A stretch of 44,529 nt of DNA from positions 1-44,529 of the forward strand of contig CALUVE010000015.1 of NCBI GenBank assembly GCA_944324135.1. The letters run 5' to 3'. Both the position numbers and the translations under genes were made by a program. Source of the stretch: Candidatus Gastranaerophilales bacterium. GTDB taxonomy: Bacteria; Cyanobacteriota; Vampirovibrionia; Gastranaerophilales; Gastranaerophilaceae. Under the pieces are notes generated by a model. That model was not told the origin of the DNA. It searched no databases and saw only the letters and a program-made list of their open reading frames with translations. Below are positions 1-8,519 of this stretch, piece by piece; the first letter of the stretch is position 1; every line of letters starts with the position of its first letter.

Positions 1-77
1 TTTGGTGAAAATCACGTGCCGTCAAAGCGTTGACCTTTTGAATGCTAAAAAGAAAATTATCGGCGGCAACGGGATTT
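1..77. repeat. Direct repeat copy 1, contains tRNA-Glu 3' end
   Basis: These 77 bases are identical to positions 164-240, at an offset of 163. The last 17 bases (61-77) reproduce the 3' end of the tRNA-Glu gene: the discriminator, the 3' acceptor strand, the 3' T-stem and part of the T-loop. The match stops inside the T-loop sequence. The repeat is cut by the window edge, so its true length is unknown. It looks like an attachment-site or tandem-duplication scar; an assembly artefact at a contig end is the alternative. Confidence 0.85.
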
Positions 78-137
78 TTCTAAGCCGTTGGCGAGAATGG
101 GTTATTCGAGCCGTACGGATTAGGATGCAGAGCTAAC

Positions 138-168
138 CCAAAGAATTTTTCAACAAAAAATTCTTTGG
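138..168. terminator. Perfect 13-bp inverted repeat downstream of tRNA-Glu
   Basis: The arms at 138-150 and 156-168 are perfectly complementary around a 5-base loop and have an A/T-rich core. On the minus strand it lies 56 bases beyond the tRNA 3' end, so it may end tRNA transcription, although no clear T-run follows. The right arm runs into repeat copy 2, so the hairpin may have been made by the duplication. Confidence 0.5.
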
Positions 169-240
169 TGAAAATCACGTGCCGTCAAAGCGTTGACCTT
201 TTGAATGCTAAAAAGAAAATTATCGGCGGCAACGGGATTT
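164..240. repeat. Direct repeat copy 2, overlaps tRNA-Glu 3' end
   Basis: This is the second copy of the 77-base repeat at 1-77. It runs from the hairpin arm into the tRNA-Glu gene and ends inside the T-loop. Between the copies (78-163) lie unique bases with no recognisable gene. Part of that stretch, read on the minus strand, faintly resembles a decayed tRNA T-arm. Confidence 0.85.
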
Positions 241-295
241 GAACCCGTGTCAACAGAATGAGAATCTGCTATCCTGACCCCTAGACGATGCCGCT
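224..295 (-). tRNA. tRNA-Glu (anticodon CTC)
   Basis: Read on the minus strand, the sequence folds into a cloverleaf. It has a 7-base acceptor, a D-arm beginning GTCTAGGGG, an anticodon stem GCAGA/TCTGT enclosing the loop TTCTCAT (anticodon CTC, reading GAG), and a T-arm ACGGG/CCCGT around TTCAAAT, with discriminator G. No CCA is encoded. The first acceptor pair is A1-C72, a mismatch, while pairs 2-7 are perfect. Glu tRNAs normally begin with a 1-72 pair, so this may reflect replacement of the 3' end by recombination, given the nearby duplicate of that end. The gene should decode GAG alongside an essential TTC isoacceptor elsewhere. Confidence 0.9.
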
Positions 296-380
296 AAGTA
301 ATTTCATGTTAGCACTAAATATTTATTTTACAATAGCGACAAGGAATGTAAAGTACATATAGCACACACAAAATTTCTAA

Positions 381-406
381 GATCCTGAAACAAGTTCAGA
401 ATGACA
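381..406. repeat. Interspersed repeat, GTCATTCTGAACTTG type
   Basis: On the minus strand this reads TGTCATTCTGAACTTG followed by TTTCAGGATC, which is partly self-complementary (CCTGAAAC against GTTCAG). I recall this phrase as an interspersed repeat in many bacterial genomes. Related pieces occur at 1286-1295 and 44176-44190. It lies just beyond the 3' end of the fic gene. Confidence 0.6.
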
Positions 407-462
407 AAATTTTGTATGAGCAGTGGGTTTACAGGTCTATTATGAAAAATTATTGCAAGCAT

Positions 463-1209
463 TCAGGCAAATCTTTTTATAATTCTCAAATACTCTTTTT
501 GCGCTTCAAGAGTCATTTCAGATATAAAATTTACAAATGGTTGATAATTACCCCGATTAGAATCTTGAAGTGCTCTTATGTAATCAGCCCTGACAACAGG
601 CGGAATAGTGACGATATTGTAGCCGTTTTGCAGTAGAGCAAGGTTCATCAAAAGTCTTGCGACTCTGCCGTTGCCGTCGATAAAAGGGTGAATATTCACA
701 AAAATTATGTGTACCATTGCTGCGTATTCAACAGGGTGTAAAGATTTCTTTAGCTCCGGAAGTTGAGCAATAAATTCTGCCATTTTGCTATCCAGAGTGT
801 CGGGTGTGGGAAATTCAACATCTGAACCCGTGATTATAACTTGAGTAGTTCTATATTTACCGGCATTTTGTTCATTTATTTTTGAATAAAAAAGGTGATG
901 TAAATTTTTAACATCTTGTTCGGAGAAGAAATCTTTTTTAGCCAAATTCATAAGTTCATCAAAGGCAACTGCATGACCTAGAGCTTCAAGGTGATCTTTC
1001 ACAGGTTTCCCGCCGATAGTGAGCCCATCTTCAATAACGACTTTGGTTTCCGCTAAATCCAGCGTGTTTCCTTCAAGCGCATTGGAGGAATATGTTAACC
1101 CGATTTTATAATATTCTTTGATTTGTTTAAGCGCATCAGCAGACAGCGGACGAAATTCGTCAATCTGTTTTTTCAACTCATCATTTTGCTTAAAACAATT
1201 CTGAAACAT
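463..1209 (-). CDS. Fic domain protein (probable AMP transferase, self-inhibited)
   Basis: This 248-residue protein carries the Fic core motif HPFIDGNGRVAR at residues 174-185. It has the catalytic His174, the phosphate-binding GNGR and the Mg-binding Asp expected of active Fic AMP-transferases. An N-terminal (S/T)xxxE(G/N) inhibitory helix motif is visible as S42-NAL-E46-G47, so this is a class II Fic protein that restrains itself and needs no separate antitoxin. The start ATG has AAGGTGG three bases upstream. The gene is monocistronic and lies between a tRNA-Glu and a run of interspersed repeats, which suggests accessory DNA. The target protein cannot be told from sequence. The absence of a DNA-binding wHTH tail after the Fic core sets it apart from larger Fic regulators. 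Confidence 0.92.
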   Translation of the reverse strand: MFQNCFKQNDELKKQIDEFRPLSADALKQIKEYYKIGLTYSSNALEGNTLDLAETKVVIEDGLTIGGKPVKDHLEALGHAVAFDELMNLAKKDFFSEQDVKNLHHLFYSKINEQNAGKYRTTQVIITGSDVEFPTPDTLDSKMAEFIAQLPELKKSLHPVEYAAMVHIIFVNIHPFIDGNGRVARLLMNLALLQNGYNIVTIPPVVRADYIRALQDSNRGNYQPFVNFISEMTLEAQKEYLRIIKRFA

Positions 1210-1226
1210 TTTCCACCTTTTAGAAT

Positions 1227-1256
1227 ATTATAGCATAATATTGGGGATATCGACAA
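1227..1256 (-). promoter_or_regulatory. Probable fic promoter
   Basis: A perfect -10 TATAAT (1227-1232) and a weak -35 TTGTCG (1251-1256) are separated by 18 bases on the minus strand. The predicted leader to the fic ATG is short, about 10-12 bases, and holds the AAGGTGG ribosome site. Confidence 0.55.
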
Positions 1257-1322
1257 TTAAGAATAAATATCGACACACAAAAATTTTGTCATTCTAAACT
1301 TTGGTACACCTGACAGTAATAC

Positions 1323-1403
1323 GTCATTCTGAGCAACGCGAAGAATCTATGTTAAAAAAGATTCTTCCCCCCACCCCTGAATTGCCATCGGGTTCAGAAT
1401 GAC
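1323..1403. repeat. Nested inverted repeat of the interspersed family
   Basis: The outer arms GTCATTCTGA (1323-1332) and TCAGAATGAC (1394-1403) are perfectly complementary. They enclose an inner 9-bp pair, GAAGAATCT (1340-1348) and AGATTCTTC (1359-1367). The left half matches positions 44261-44286 with one difference. A degraded relative lies at 1274-1295. The intergenic stretch 1210-1461 contains no gene. The inner stem could act as a terminator-like hairpin for trxB on the minus strand, though a strong T-run is missing. Confidence 0.7.
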
Positions 1404-1461
1404 AGCCCCCGGCACACATGTGTACGTTTGCCATACTGTAACTCTATTTTACATATTTCCA

Positions 1462-2406
1462 CTACACAGTTTGCGGAATGTCTTTTAGGGTTTCTATGTA
1501 TTTCACTGCGTAAACCGCTCCGATTGCTCCGTCTGAGGCAGCAGTGATTACCTGTCTGAGCGGGGTGTGTCTTACATCTCCTACCGCATAAACCCCATCG
1601 AGAGATGTTTTCATTGTCTCGTCCGTCATTATAAACCCGCCGGCATCCTGCTCAAGCTGTCCGGAAATTTTCTCCACATTCGGTGTAATTCCAATGTACG
1701 GAAAAACCCCATCCACAGGCAACTTTTTTATTTCCTTTGTCTTGACGTTTTCCAAAACCGCTGTGTGGACAAGGTCATCCCCTAGAATTTCTTTCACAAC
1801 ACTATCCCAGATGAATTCGATTTTTTCATTCTTGAACGCACGTTCCTGCACTATTTTGTCAGCACGCAGCTCATCGCGGCGGTGGATTACGTAAACTTTA
1901 TCCGCAAATTTTGTGAGATACATAGCTTCTTCAACCGCGGCATTTCCTCCGCCAACTACAGCCACTGTTTTTTCTCTGTAAAACGCACCGTCGCAAACTG
2001 CACAGTAGCTAACACCACGCCCGACAAATTCTTTTTCTCCTGGAACACCAAGCTTCATAGGCTGTGCGCCGGTTGCTATTATTACACTCTTTGCTCTGAA
2101 TTCTGTGTCCTTTGTCAAAATAACTTTCGGATTAGATTTCAAATCAATCTTCTCAATTTCCATCATCGGGAACTTCTGCACACCGAATTTATCGGCATGC
2201 TCCTCAAATTTCTCCATCAAATCATAGCCTCCGACTACGGAAAATCCAGGATAATTTTCTAACTCCAGATAATTTGACGGCTGCCCGCCAAACATATTTA
2301 TATCAACTATTGCTGTTGAAATTGCACCTCTGCTTGCATATATCCCGGCGGACAATCCTGCAGGTCCGCCCCCTAATATTACCGTATCAAATTCTAAAAT
2401 TTGCAT
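1462..2406 (-). CDS. trxB: Thioredoxin-disulfide reductase
   Basis: This 314-residue flavoprotein transfers electrons from NADPH through FAD to thioredoxin. The N-terminal FAD-binding GGGPAG lies at residues 12-17. The redox-active CAVC (C135, C138) sits in the usual CAVCDG context. The NADPH-binding VVGGGNAAVEEA follows at about 150-161, and a C-terminal FAD motif GVYAVGDVR closes the fold. The length is normal for low-molecular-weight bacterial TrxB. GAGG lies upstream of the ATG. It starts only 15 bases after a small secreted-protein gene, so the two are probably co-transcribed. A CcdA/thioredoxin-like pair at 19657-20759 could use the reducing power that TrxB feeds into the thiol pool (inference). 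Confidence 0.96.
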   Translation of the reverse strand: MQILEFDTVILGGGPAGLSAGIYASRGAISTAIVDINMFGGQPSNYLELENYPGFSVVGGYDLMEKFEEHADKFGVQKFPMMEIEKIDLKSNPKVILTKDTEFRAKSVIIATGAQPMKLGVPGEKEFVGRGVSYCAVCDGAFYREKTVAVVGGGNAAVEEAMYLTKFADKVYVIHRRDELRADKIVQERAFKNEKIEFIWDSVVKEILGDDLVHTAVLENVKTKEIKKLPVDGVFPYIGITPNVEKISGQLEQDAGGFIMTDETMKTSLDGVYAVGDVRHTPLRQVITAASDGAIGAVYAVKYIETLKDIPQTV

Positions 2407-2420
2407 TTATACCTCTTTCC

Positions 2421-2933
2421 TCAAAATATACTCATGCCTGATAATTTTTCGCCTCTGACTGAATACCTCGCTGTATAAGTGCTTACAATCTGACCGTTAA
2501 CATCGGACATAACCTGCCAGTACCAGGTATTCGTTCCAGTAAAATAATCTTTATGTAAATTTAACTCTACAACTTCCGTCACTCTTTGATTATTTTGGAC
2601 CTCAGAAACTCTTGTAAATTTTATGTTGCTGTCGCTAGCCTGACTTAGCGTCAAACTTGCAGATGCTCCGGTAAACGGATTGCTTAAATTTAAGACGTCT
2701 CCCTCTCTGGATAAGTTCCACAAATCAACCGAGGAGGAATTAAATTTTGCAGGGGCGTTGGTGCGCTGAAGTTTTGATACAACCCGCCAGTTGCCGTAAA
2801 AAGTATTCGGCACACTGTCTATAACAGATACTCCTGCTTTCAAAGTATATCCGCCATTCTGCTCAGAAGCCAGCGCCGGCATCATTAAAAACAAACATAA
2901 AATTAATAATAAAAACTTAAAAAACTTCATCAT
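2421..2933 (-). CDS. Secreted protein of unknown function
   Basis: This protein has about 170 residues and no recognised family. A typical signal peptide is visible: MMKFFK, then a leucine-rich core, then PALAS, with probable cleavage near residue 22-23. The mature part is polar, rich in Ser/Thr/Asn and aromatic residues, and contains short alternating hydrophobic stretches typical of beta structure. It has no cysteines, so a disulfide-stabilised fold is excluded. Two ATGs are adjacent (2931-2933 and 2928-2930). A -10 hexamer ends six bases before the second, and there is no Shine-Dalgarno sequence, so the second ATG may be the start of a leaderless mRNA. The gene is followed closely by trxB. 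Confidence 0.75.
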   Translation of the reverse strand: MMKFFKFLLLILCLFLMMPALASEQNGGYTLKAGVSVIDSVPNTFYGNWRVVSKLQRTNAPAKFNSSSVDLWNLSREGDVLNLSNPFTGASASLTLSQASDSNIKFTRVSEVQNNQRVTEVVELNLHKDYFTGTNTWYWQVMSDVNGQIVSTYTARYSVRGEKLSGMSIF

Positions 2934-2936
2934 TAA

Positions 2937-2966
2937 ATAATATAATAGGAATCAATTTTTTGTCAA
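2937..2966 (-). promoter_or_regulatory. Strong promoter, predicted leaderless start
   Basis: On the minus strand there is a perfect -35 TTGACA (2961-2966), an 18-base spacer and -10 TATTAT (2937-2942). The expected transcription start, seven bases past the -10, is position 2930, the A of the second ATG of the secreted-protein gene. Confidence 0.65.
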
Positions 2967-2972
2967 AATAAT

Positions 2973-4361
2973 TTACACAACAGACATTTTAGACTGAAGA
3001 ACCTGAGCTGATTCCTCATAACCGGCTCTGCCCATCAGGGCGTATGTATAATTTTTAGCCTGCTCAACTCCCGGCTGATTAAATGTATCAATATTATACA
3101 ATTCGCCGGCAATAGCGGTCTGAACCTCCAGCATATACAAAAGCTGTCCCACATTATAACCGTCAACTTTCGGCAAAGTAATTGTAACTGTCGGTCTGTT
3201 ATAATCAGAAAGTGCAACTCTTGTAGAATCAGCCTCTGCGTTCAACAAATCATTAATAGTTTTACCGCCGAGATAGCCTATTCCTGTATATTCAAAAATT
3301 CTCGGAATTTCTACGGTATTATCAAATTCTTCTACACGAATGAAGTTGATAATTTTATTATTAGGCCCCTCATTATAAAGCTGAATTTGGGAGTGCTGAT
3401 CCGTAACTCCTAAAGCCTTAATCGGAGTAGAGCCTATCTGCACATCATTACCGTCCTTATCTTTATTTTTACCGAGAGATTCTGCCCATAACTGTGCATA
3501 CCAGTCTGCGACATATTTCAATCTGCTGGAATAAGGCATCATTACAGACATGTTTTTACCTTTACGGGTATCGAGAAGATAATGAATAAGAGCATTCTGC
3601 GCTGCTATATTTTCTCTGATATCCAAATTCTTCAACGCGAGATCCATATCTTTAATCCCGTTTGTAATATCGTCAATGTTAATTCCGACAAGCGCAAACG
3701 GCAGCAAGCCGACAGCTGAAAAGACCGAAAATCTTCCGCCTACATCATCAGGCACAACAAAAGTTTTATACCCTTCCTGCTCAGCTATCTGTCGTAAAAT
3801 TCCTGTTTTTTTGTCAGTAGTTGCAACAATATTTTTTCTATAATCATCACCAAGTTCACGCTCAAGAATATCTTTAACAATCAGAAACTGAGACATAGTT
3901 TCTGCAGTGGAACCCGATTTGGTAATAACGTTAACAAGAGTTTTTCTTAAATCTAAAATCTCTAACAAACCGGTAATAGTATCAGGGTCAATGTTATCAA
4001 GAAAGAAAATTCTAGGGAGACTGTCGCGCTGTTCCGGAGTTAACAGATTCCAGTAAGGTTTCAATAGAGCTTCCGTCACCGCGAGTCCGCCCAATGCTGA
4101 ACCGCCTATCCCCAGAACTAAAATATTATCAAACCGACCCTCAACCATAGATGCGTATTCTTTTACATACCATACAGTTTCTTCGCTATAACCTAAATTC
4201 ATCCATTGAAGCCACTGCCCCGGTTTATCTTTACGTTTGTTTAAGTCAGCAATAATGTGAGCAATTTTATCCTTGTACTCATTAAATGCGCTATCTATAT
4301 CCAACCCGTTTTCTTCTCCGATAAGCATCGCATCTACATTTCTGTAATCGAGTTTAATCAT
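2973..4361 (-). CDS. pgi: Glucose-6-phosphate isomerase
   Basis: The enzyme interconverts glucose 6-phosphate and fructose 6-phosphate. It has 462 residues from the chosen ATG. The SIS sugar-phosphate site GSTAETMS and the family signature DVGGRFSVFSAVGLLP are present, together with the GIGGSALGG loop near the N terminus. I chose ATG 4359-4361 because AAAGGGG lies five bases upstream. An in-frame TTG nine codons earlier would place that ribosome site inside the coding sequence. The gene has its own promoter at 4421-4448. It lies between the permease pair and the secreted-protein/trxB pair on the same strand. Confidence 0.96.
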   Translation of the reverse strand: MIKLDYRNVDAMLIGEENGLDIDSAFNEYKDKIAHIIADLNKRKDKPGQWLQWMNLGYSEETVWYVKEYASMVEGRFDNILVLGIGGSALGGLAVTEALLKPYWNLLTPEQRDSLPRIFFLDNIDPDTITGLLEILDLRKTLVNVITKSGSTAETMSQFLIVKDILERELGDDYRKNIVATTDKKTGILRQIAEQEGYKTFVVPDDVGGRFSVFSAVGLLPFALVGINIDDITNGIKDMDLALKNLDIRENIAAQNALIHYLLDTRKGKNMSVMMPYSSRLKYVADWYAQLWAESLGKNKDKDGNDVQIGSTPIKALGVTDQHSQIQLYNEGPNNKIINFIRVEEFDNTVEIPRIFEYTGIGYLGGKTINDLLNAEADSTRVALSDYNRPTVTITLPKVDGYNVGQLLYMLEVQTAIAGELYNIDTFNQPGVEQAKNYTYALMGRAGYEESAQVLQSKMSVV

Positions 4362-4420
4362 CTCTACCCCTTTAAAAATTTCTCTCAATTTATTTAAAAG
4401 TAAACGTAATTTATATTCTT

Positions 4421-4448
4421 ATTTTATCCGCTGAACGGGTTATTTCAA
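4421..4448 (-). promoter_or_regulatory. pgi promoter
   Basis: The -35 TTGAAA (4443-4448) and -10 TAAAAT (4421-4426) are 16 bases apart on the minus strand, each matching consensus at five of six positions. The predicted leader is about 50 bases and contains the AAAGGGG ribosome site. Confidence 0.65.
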
Positions 4449-4480
4449 GTATAATTAAAAGATTTTAATAATTATTTACC

Positions 4481-6037
4481 TTATACCTGAACCTTGTTTT
4501 TCTTGACTACACGTTTACTTCTTGTATACTCTTCCAGCCGTTTTTGTTTATACCCGTACACAACGTAAATCGCAACGCCCATAATTAACCATAACGGAAA
4601 ATATAAAGAAGAAGTTTTCAAAAATTTCATTGAATAAACCATCAGCCCGCCGCAGGTCAAAATTCCAAGCACAGGTAATAACGGACAAAACGGAACTTTA
4701 AAAGGTCTTTGTCTGTCCGGCTCTGTTTTTCTCAAAATTAAAACAGCAATACATATAATAATAAATGACGTAAACGTACCAAAGTTGCAAAGTTCTGCAG
4801 AGATATTTAAATCCATAAATAACGCACAAACAATTACAACAACACCGGAAAGCCATGTCAAAACATGAGGAGTTCTGTATTTTTTATGAATCAATCTCAA
4901 TGATTTAGGCAAGAATTTATCACGGCTCATCGCATACAATATTCTAGTAGTTCCGAGTTGATAAATTAACAGAACCGACGTAAGAGCACAAAGTGCACCC
5001 ACAGAAATCAATCCTGCAAACCAGTTAATCCCGATAGCCCGCATAGCATGCGCAATCGGAGCTTGAATATCTATGTGTCCCAATGGAACATTACCGGTCA
5101 AAACAAGAGCTACACAAACATATAAAATTGTACAAATAATAAGTGTGCCTAAAATTGCAATCGGCAAATCTCGCTGAGGGTTTTCAGTTTCTTCAGCGGT
5201 AGTAGATATAGCATCAAATCCAATGTATGCAAAGAATATCAAAAACGCACCCATAAAAATTCCCTCAAATCCGCCTGGTGCAAACGGAGTCCAATTTTCC
5301 GGTTTGACATAAAATGCCCCGACAACGATGAAAGAAATTATCATAAACATGTTCACGCCGACCATAATACTTGCAACTCGCGTAGATTCTTTAATCCCTC
5401 TGATTAAAAGAACTGTTAAAACAAGCACAATAGCAATAGCAGGAAGATTGATTGCTACGGGAATTTTATCAAACAGATAAGGCATCTGTGTATGAGGGTC
5501 TATCCCGAATTTATCACAATATGAAAGCATAAAGCGGTAATCATTCCTGAGCCACATAGGGAAATTCACAACAAAATCAGGCAAGACAGCTTTGAAACCT
5601 TTCAAAAATTGAACAAAATATCCTGTCCAGGCACTAGCAACAGTAATATTTCCAATCGCATACTCTAGCATCAAAATCCAGCCGACCATCCACGCCATAA
5701 ATTCGCCCATAGTGGCATAAGTATAAGTATAAGCACTTCCGGCAACAGGAATCATTGCTGCGATTTCACTGTAACAGAGAGCCGAAAAAACACACGCAAT
5801 AGCCGCAAGCACCATTGATATTATGATTGCGGAACCTGCACCTACTCCCTCCGGCCCGCCTTGAATAGCAGTACCGATAATTGTAAAAATTCCCGTTCCG
5901 ACAACAGCACCGATTCCTATAACAATCAGGTCAAAAACATTCAAAGTTTTTTTCAACTCTGATTTTTTGCTGGTCGCAATTAATTCATCGGGGCTTCTTT
6001 TGCTAAGGGCATTAGCCAAGACTGTTTTAATGTTCAT
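4481..6037 (-). CDS. APC-superfamily amino acid permease (CAT-like), copy 1
   Basis: This 518-residue polytopic membrane protein is probably a proton-coupled amino-acid uptake carrier. The first helix carries the unwound-helix motif GAVVGTGIF, which binds the substrate carboxylate in APC transporters. The sequence FAYIGFDAISTTAEE of helix 6 is characteristic of the cationic-amino-acid-transporter (CAT) branch. About 12-14 hydrophobic segments are visible and the C terminus is basic. The ATG follows the upstream permease stop by one base, so the two are translated as an operon. Copy 1 differs from copy 2 mainly in the extracellular loop near residue 150 and in the tail, suggesting different substrates. 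The actual amino acids carried cannot be read from sequence. Confidence 0.9.
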   Translation of the reverse strand: MNIKTVLANALSKRSPDELIATSKKSELKKTLNVFDLIVIGIGAVVGTGIFTIIGTAIQGGPEGVGAGSAIIISMVLAAIACVFSALCYSEIAAMIPVAGSAYTYTYATMGEFMAWMVGWILMLEYAIGNITVASAWTGYFVQFLKGFKAVLPDFVVNFPMWLRNDYRFMLSYCDKFGIDPHTQMPYLFDKIPVAINLPAIAIVLVLTVLLIRGIKESTRVASIMVGVNMFMIISFIVVGAFYVKPENWTPFAPGGFEGIFMGAFLIFFAYIGFDAISTTAEETENPQRDLPIAILGTLIICTILYVCVALVLTGNVPLGHIDIQAPIAHAMRAIGINWFAGLISVGALCALTSVLLIYQLGTTRILYAMSRDKFLPKSLRLIHKKYRTPHVLTWLSGVVVIVCALFMDLNISAELCNFGTFTSFIIICIAVLILRKTEPDRQRPFKVPFCPLLPVLGILTCGGLMVYSMKFLKTSSLYFPLWLIMGVAIYVVYGYKQKRLEEYTRSKRVVKKNKVQV

Positions 6038-6038
6038 T

Positions 6039-7631
6039 TTATTTAACTAGTTCCTGTTTTTCGCGTACAATTTTTTGGTGAATTTCATTTTCGTTCATTC
6101 TGTTTCTTCTAAAACCGTAATAGAGGTAAATTAAAGCACCAACACCGAGCCATACCGGGAACAACAAAGCTGAACTTGATACTGACTGGAGTTTATAAAT
6201 CATCAGTCCTCCGCAGCAGATTATACCCATAGCCGGAAGCCACGGTGAGAACGGAACTTTAAAAGGTCTTGGTCTGTATGGTTCAGTATGACGTAAAATC
6301 AAAACAGCCACACATACAACGATAAATGAAGTAAATGTTCCAAAGTTGCAAAGTTCTGCAGCTACATTCAAATCAAGAGTCAAAATTCCAAGTACAGAAA
6401 GCAAACCAACCGTCCAAGTCAAAACATGCGGGGTGTGGAATTTCGGGTGCAATTGTTGGAATTTTTTTGAAATAAAATGGTCTCTGCTCATTGCAAAAAG
6501 AATTCTGGTTGCTGCCATTTCCATAACGATAAGAACAGAAGTTAAACCAGCAAGTGAACCTAAAGAAATTAAACCGGCAGCCCAATTGTGATGAACAAGC
6601 TTCATACAATAAGCCATAGGTGCTGCAAGAAATGCAGCAGGGACACTGGCGCTTGTATCCTGCATACCAGTTAAAATCAAGGCAACAAGGACATACACAA
6701 TAGTTGTTACAACCAGTGAACCTATAATACCAATCGGCAAGTCTTTCTGCGGATTTTTACATTCCTCCGCAGCTGTTGCAATCGCATCAAATCCGATGTA
6801 TGCAAAGAATATCAAAAATGCGCCGGCAAAAACGCCCTCAAATCCGTTCGGTGCAAAAGGAGTCCAGTTTTCAGGTTTAACATAAAACGCCCCGACCAGA
6901 ACAAATAATGCGATTACGGCAAGTTTGATAAATACCATAACACCGGCCATTTTAGTTGAATCTTTTGTACCTCTGACAAGAATCATCGTACTCAATATAA
7001 CCATGACAATTGCCGGAATATTAACACAAATAGGCAGCCCGAAAATTGACGGGATAACATCATACGGGTTAAGTCCGCTGTCACGGGCAATTTTGGTAGC
7101 TGAAGTGATATCATTTACAAGCCAAATCGGAGGATTAGACATCCAAGCCGGTAAAATATCAGAAAAACCGTTCATAAACTGCACAAAGTGGTTTGACCAC
7201 GCACAGGCGCACGCAATAAAACCAACAGCATACTCAAGCATAAGAACCCAGCCGACCATCCACGCCGCAAATTCGCCAAGGGTTGCAAAGGTATAAATAT
7301 AAGCACCGCCAGCAACCGGAATCATTGTTGCAAATTCAGTATAGCAAAGCGCTGAAAAAACGCACGCCAATGCTGCGATAATCATAGATATAATAAGGGC
7401 AGGCCCTGCTCCGGGCTGACCTGAAGCACCGGCAGCTGCAATACCTACAATTGCAAAAATACCTGAACCAATGATTGCACCGACCCCGAGGATAATTAAG
7501 TCCCAGGCACCTAATGTTTTTTCCAAACCGCCTGATTTTGCTTCTGCAAGCATGTCATCAGGGGCTTTTATTTTAGTAATTTTTCTCAAAAAGTTTCTGC
7601 TGAGCGTAGCTCTGTTAAATTTTACTGCCAT
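6039..7631 (-). CDS. APC-superfamily amino acid permease (CAT-like), copy 2
   Basis: This 530-residue paralogue of the adjacent permease keeps GAIIGSGIF in helix 1 and FAYIGFDAIATAAEE in helix 6. Long stretches are nearly identical between the pair, for example the KPENWTPFAP loop and the AELCNFGTFTSF helix, so a tandem duplication is clear. This copy is upstream in transcription. It has AAGGAA before its ATG and lies 15 bases downstream of glyQ, so glyQ and both permeases probably form one transcript. Supplying amino acids next to an aminoacyl-tRNA synthetase gene is a plausible but unproven functional link. Confidence 0.9.
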   Translation of the reverse strand: MAVKFNRATLSRNFLRKITKIKAPDDMLAEAKSGGLEKTLGAWDLIILGVGAIIGSGIFAIVGIAAAGASGQPGAGPALIISMIIAALACVFSALCYTEFATMIPVAGGAYIYTFATLGEFAAWMVGWVLMLEYAVGFIACACAWSNHFVQFMNGFSDILPAWMSNPPIWLVNDITSATKIARDSGLNPYDVIPSIFGLPICVNIPAIVMVILSTMILVRGTKDSTKMAGVMVFIKLAVIALFVLVGAFYVKPENWTPFAPNGFEGVFAGAFLIFFAYIGFDAIATAAEECKNPQKDLPIGIIGSLVVTTIVYVLVALILTGMQDTSASVPAAFLAAPMAYCMKLVHHNWAAGLISLGSLAGLTSVLIVMEMAATRILFAMSRDHFISKKFQQLHPKFHTPHVLTWTVGLLSVLGILTLDLNVAAELCNFGTFTSFIVVCVAVLILRHTEPYRPRPFKVPFSPWLPAMGIICCGGLMIYKLQSVSSSALLFPVWLGVGALIYLYYGFRRNRMNENEIHQKIVREKQELVK

Positions 7632-7646
7632 CTATATTCCTTATAC

Positions 7647-8519
7647 TTATTTACAAAGAGGGAAACCTAATTCTTCTCTCTGGGCTACATACAATTTTGC
7701 AACGGCTGAAGCCATTGTTCTGACTCTGTTGATGAAATTAATTCTTTCATCTTTACTGATAACTCCTCGAGCATCAAGAAGATTGAACGTATGAGAACAT
7801 TTCAAAACATAATCATACGCCGGCAAAACAAGTTTTGCCTCAACACAATTATCAACTTCTTTTTGATAGAGGTCAAACATTGTGAAAAGTGATTTTGCAT
7901 CACTGACTTCAAAATTATATTTGGATTGCTCAATTTCATTCTGTAAATAAATATCACCGTATTTCAAAGTATCATTCCACATGATATCGTAAACGGATTC
8001 TTTATTTTGAAGATACATAGCAATTCTCTCTAATCCGTAGGTTAATTCCAGCGCAACCGGTTTAACTTCAAGTCCGCCGACCTGCTGAAAATATGTAAAT
8101 TGTGTAATTTCCATACCATCAAGCCAAACTTCCCAGCCTACACCTGCAGCGCCGAGAGTTGGGGATTCCCAGTTATCTTCAACAAATCTGACATCATGTT
8201 CTTTGAGGTCAATTCCCATTGCTTCCAAACTTTTCAGGTAAAGTTCCTGTGCATTATCAGGAGACGGTTTCAAGATAACCTGAAACTGAAAATAATGTCC
8301 CAGTCTGTTCGGGTTTTCGCCATATCTTGCATCGGTCGGGCGTCTGCAAGGTTCAATCATTGCTGTATTCCAAGGTTCAGGTCCGAGCGCTCTTAAAAAA
8401 GTTGCGGGGTTCATTGTGGAAGCACCTTTTTCTATATCATAAGGCTGCTGTATTATACATCCGTAATCTGACCAGAATTTTGATAAATTAAAAACTAATT
8501 CTTGAAAATTTAATGCCAT
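7647..8519 (-). CDS. glyQ: Glycine--tRNA ligase alpha subunit
   Basis: This is the alpha subunit (290 residues) of the bacterial heterotetrameric glycyl-tRNA synthetase, which forms glycyl-adenylate and charges tRNA-Gly. The opening [17 protein letters not shown], the [17 protein letters not shown] segment and [17 protein letters not shown] are all typical of GlyQ. I chose ATG 8517-8519 because GGAAG lies six bases upstream; an in-frame TTG four codons earlier overlaps that site. The beta subunit gene glyS, usually adjacent, is not in the window, and permease genes follow instead. A modest promoter (TTGATT, 17 bases, TAGCAT) lies just upstream. No T-box leader is visible. Confidence 0.96.
   Translation of the reverse strand: MALNFQELVFNLSKFWSDYGCIIQQPYDIEKGASTMNPATFLRALGPEPWNTAMIEPCRRPTDARYGENPNRLGHYFQFQVILKPSPDNAQELYLKSLEAMGIDLKEHDVRFVEDNWESPTLGAAGVGWEVWLDGMEITQFTYFQQVGGLEVKPVALELTYGLERIAMYLQNKESVYDIMWNDTLKYGDIYLQNEIEQSKYNFEVSDAKSLFTMFDLYQKEVDNCVEAKLVLPAYDYVLKCSHTFNLLDARGVISKDERINFINRVRTMASAVAKLYVAQREELGFPLCK

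Noticed and set aside
412..636. Plus-strand 74-codon frame over the 3' end of fic
   Set aside because: It lies antisense to the clear Fic coding sequence, with no ribosome site and no family features.
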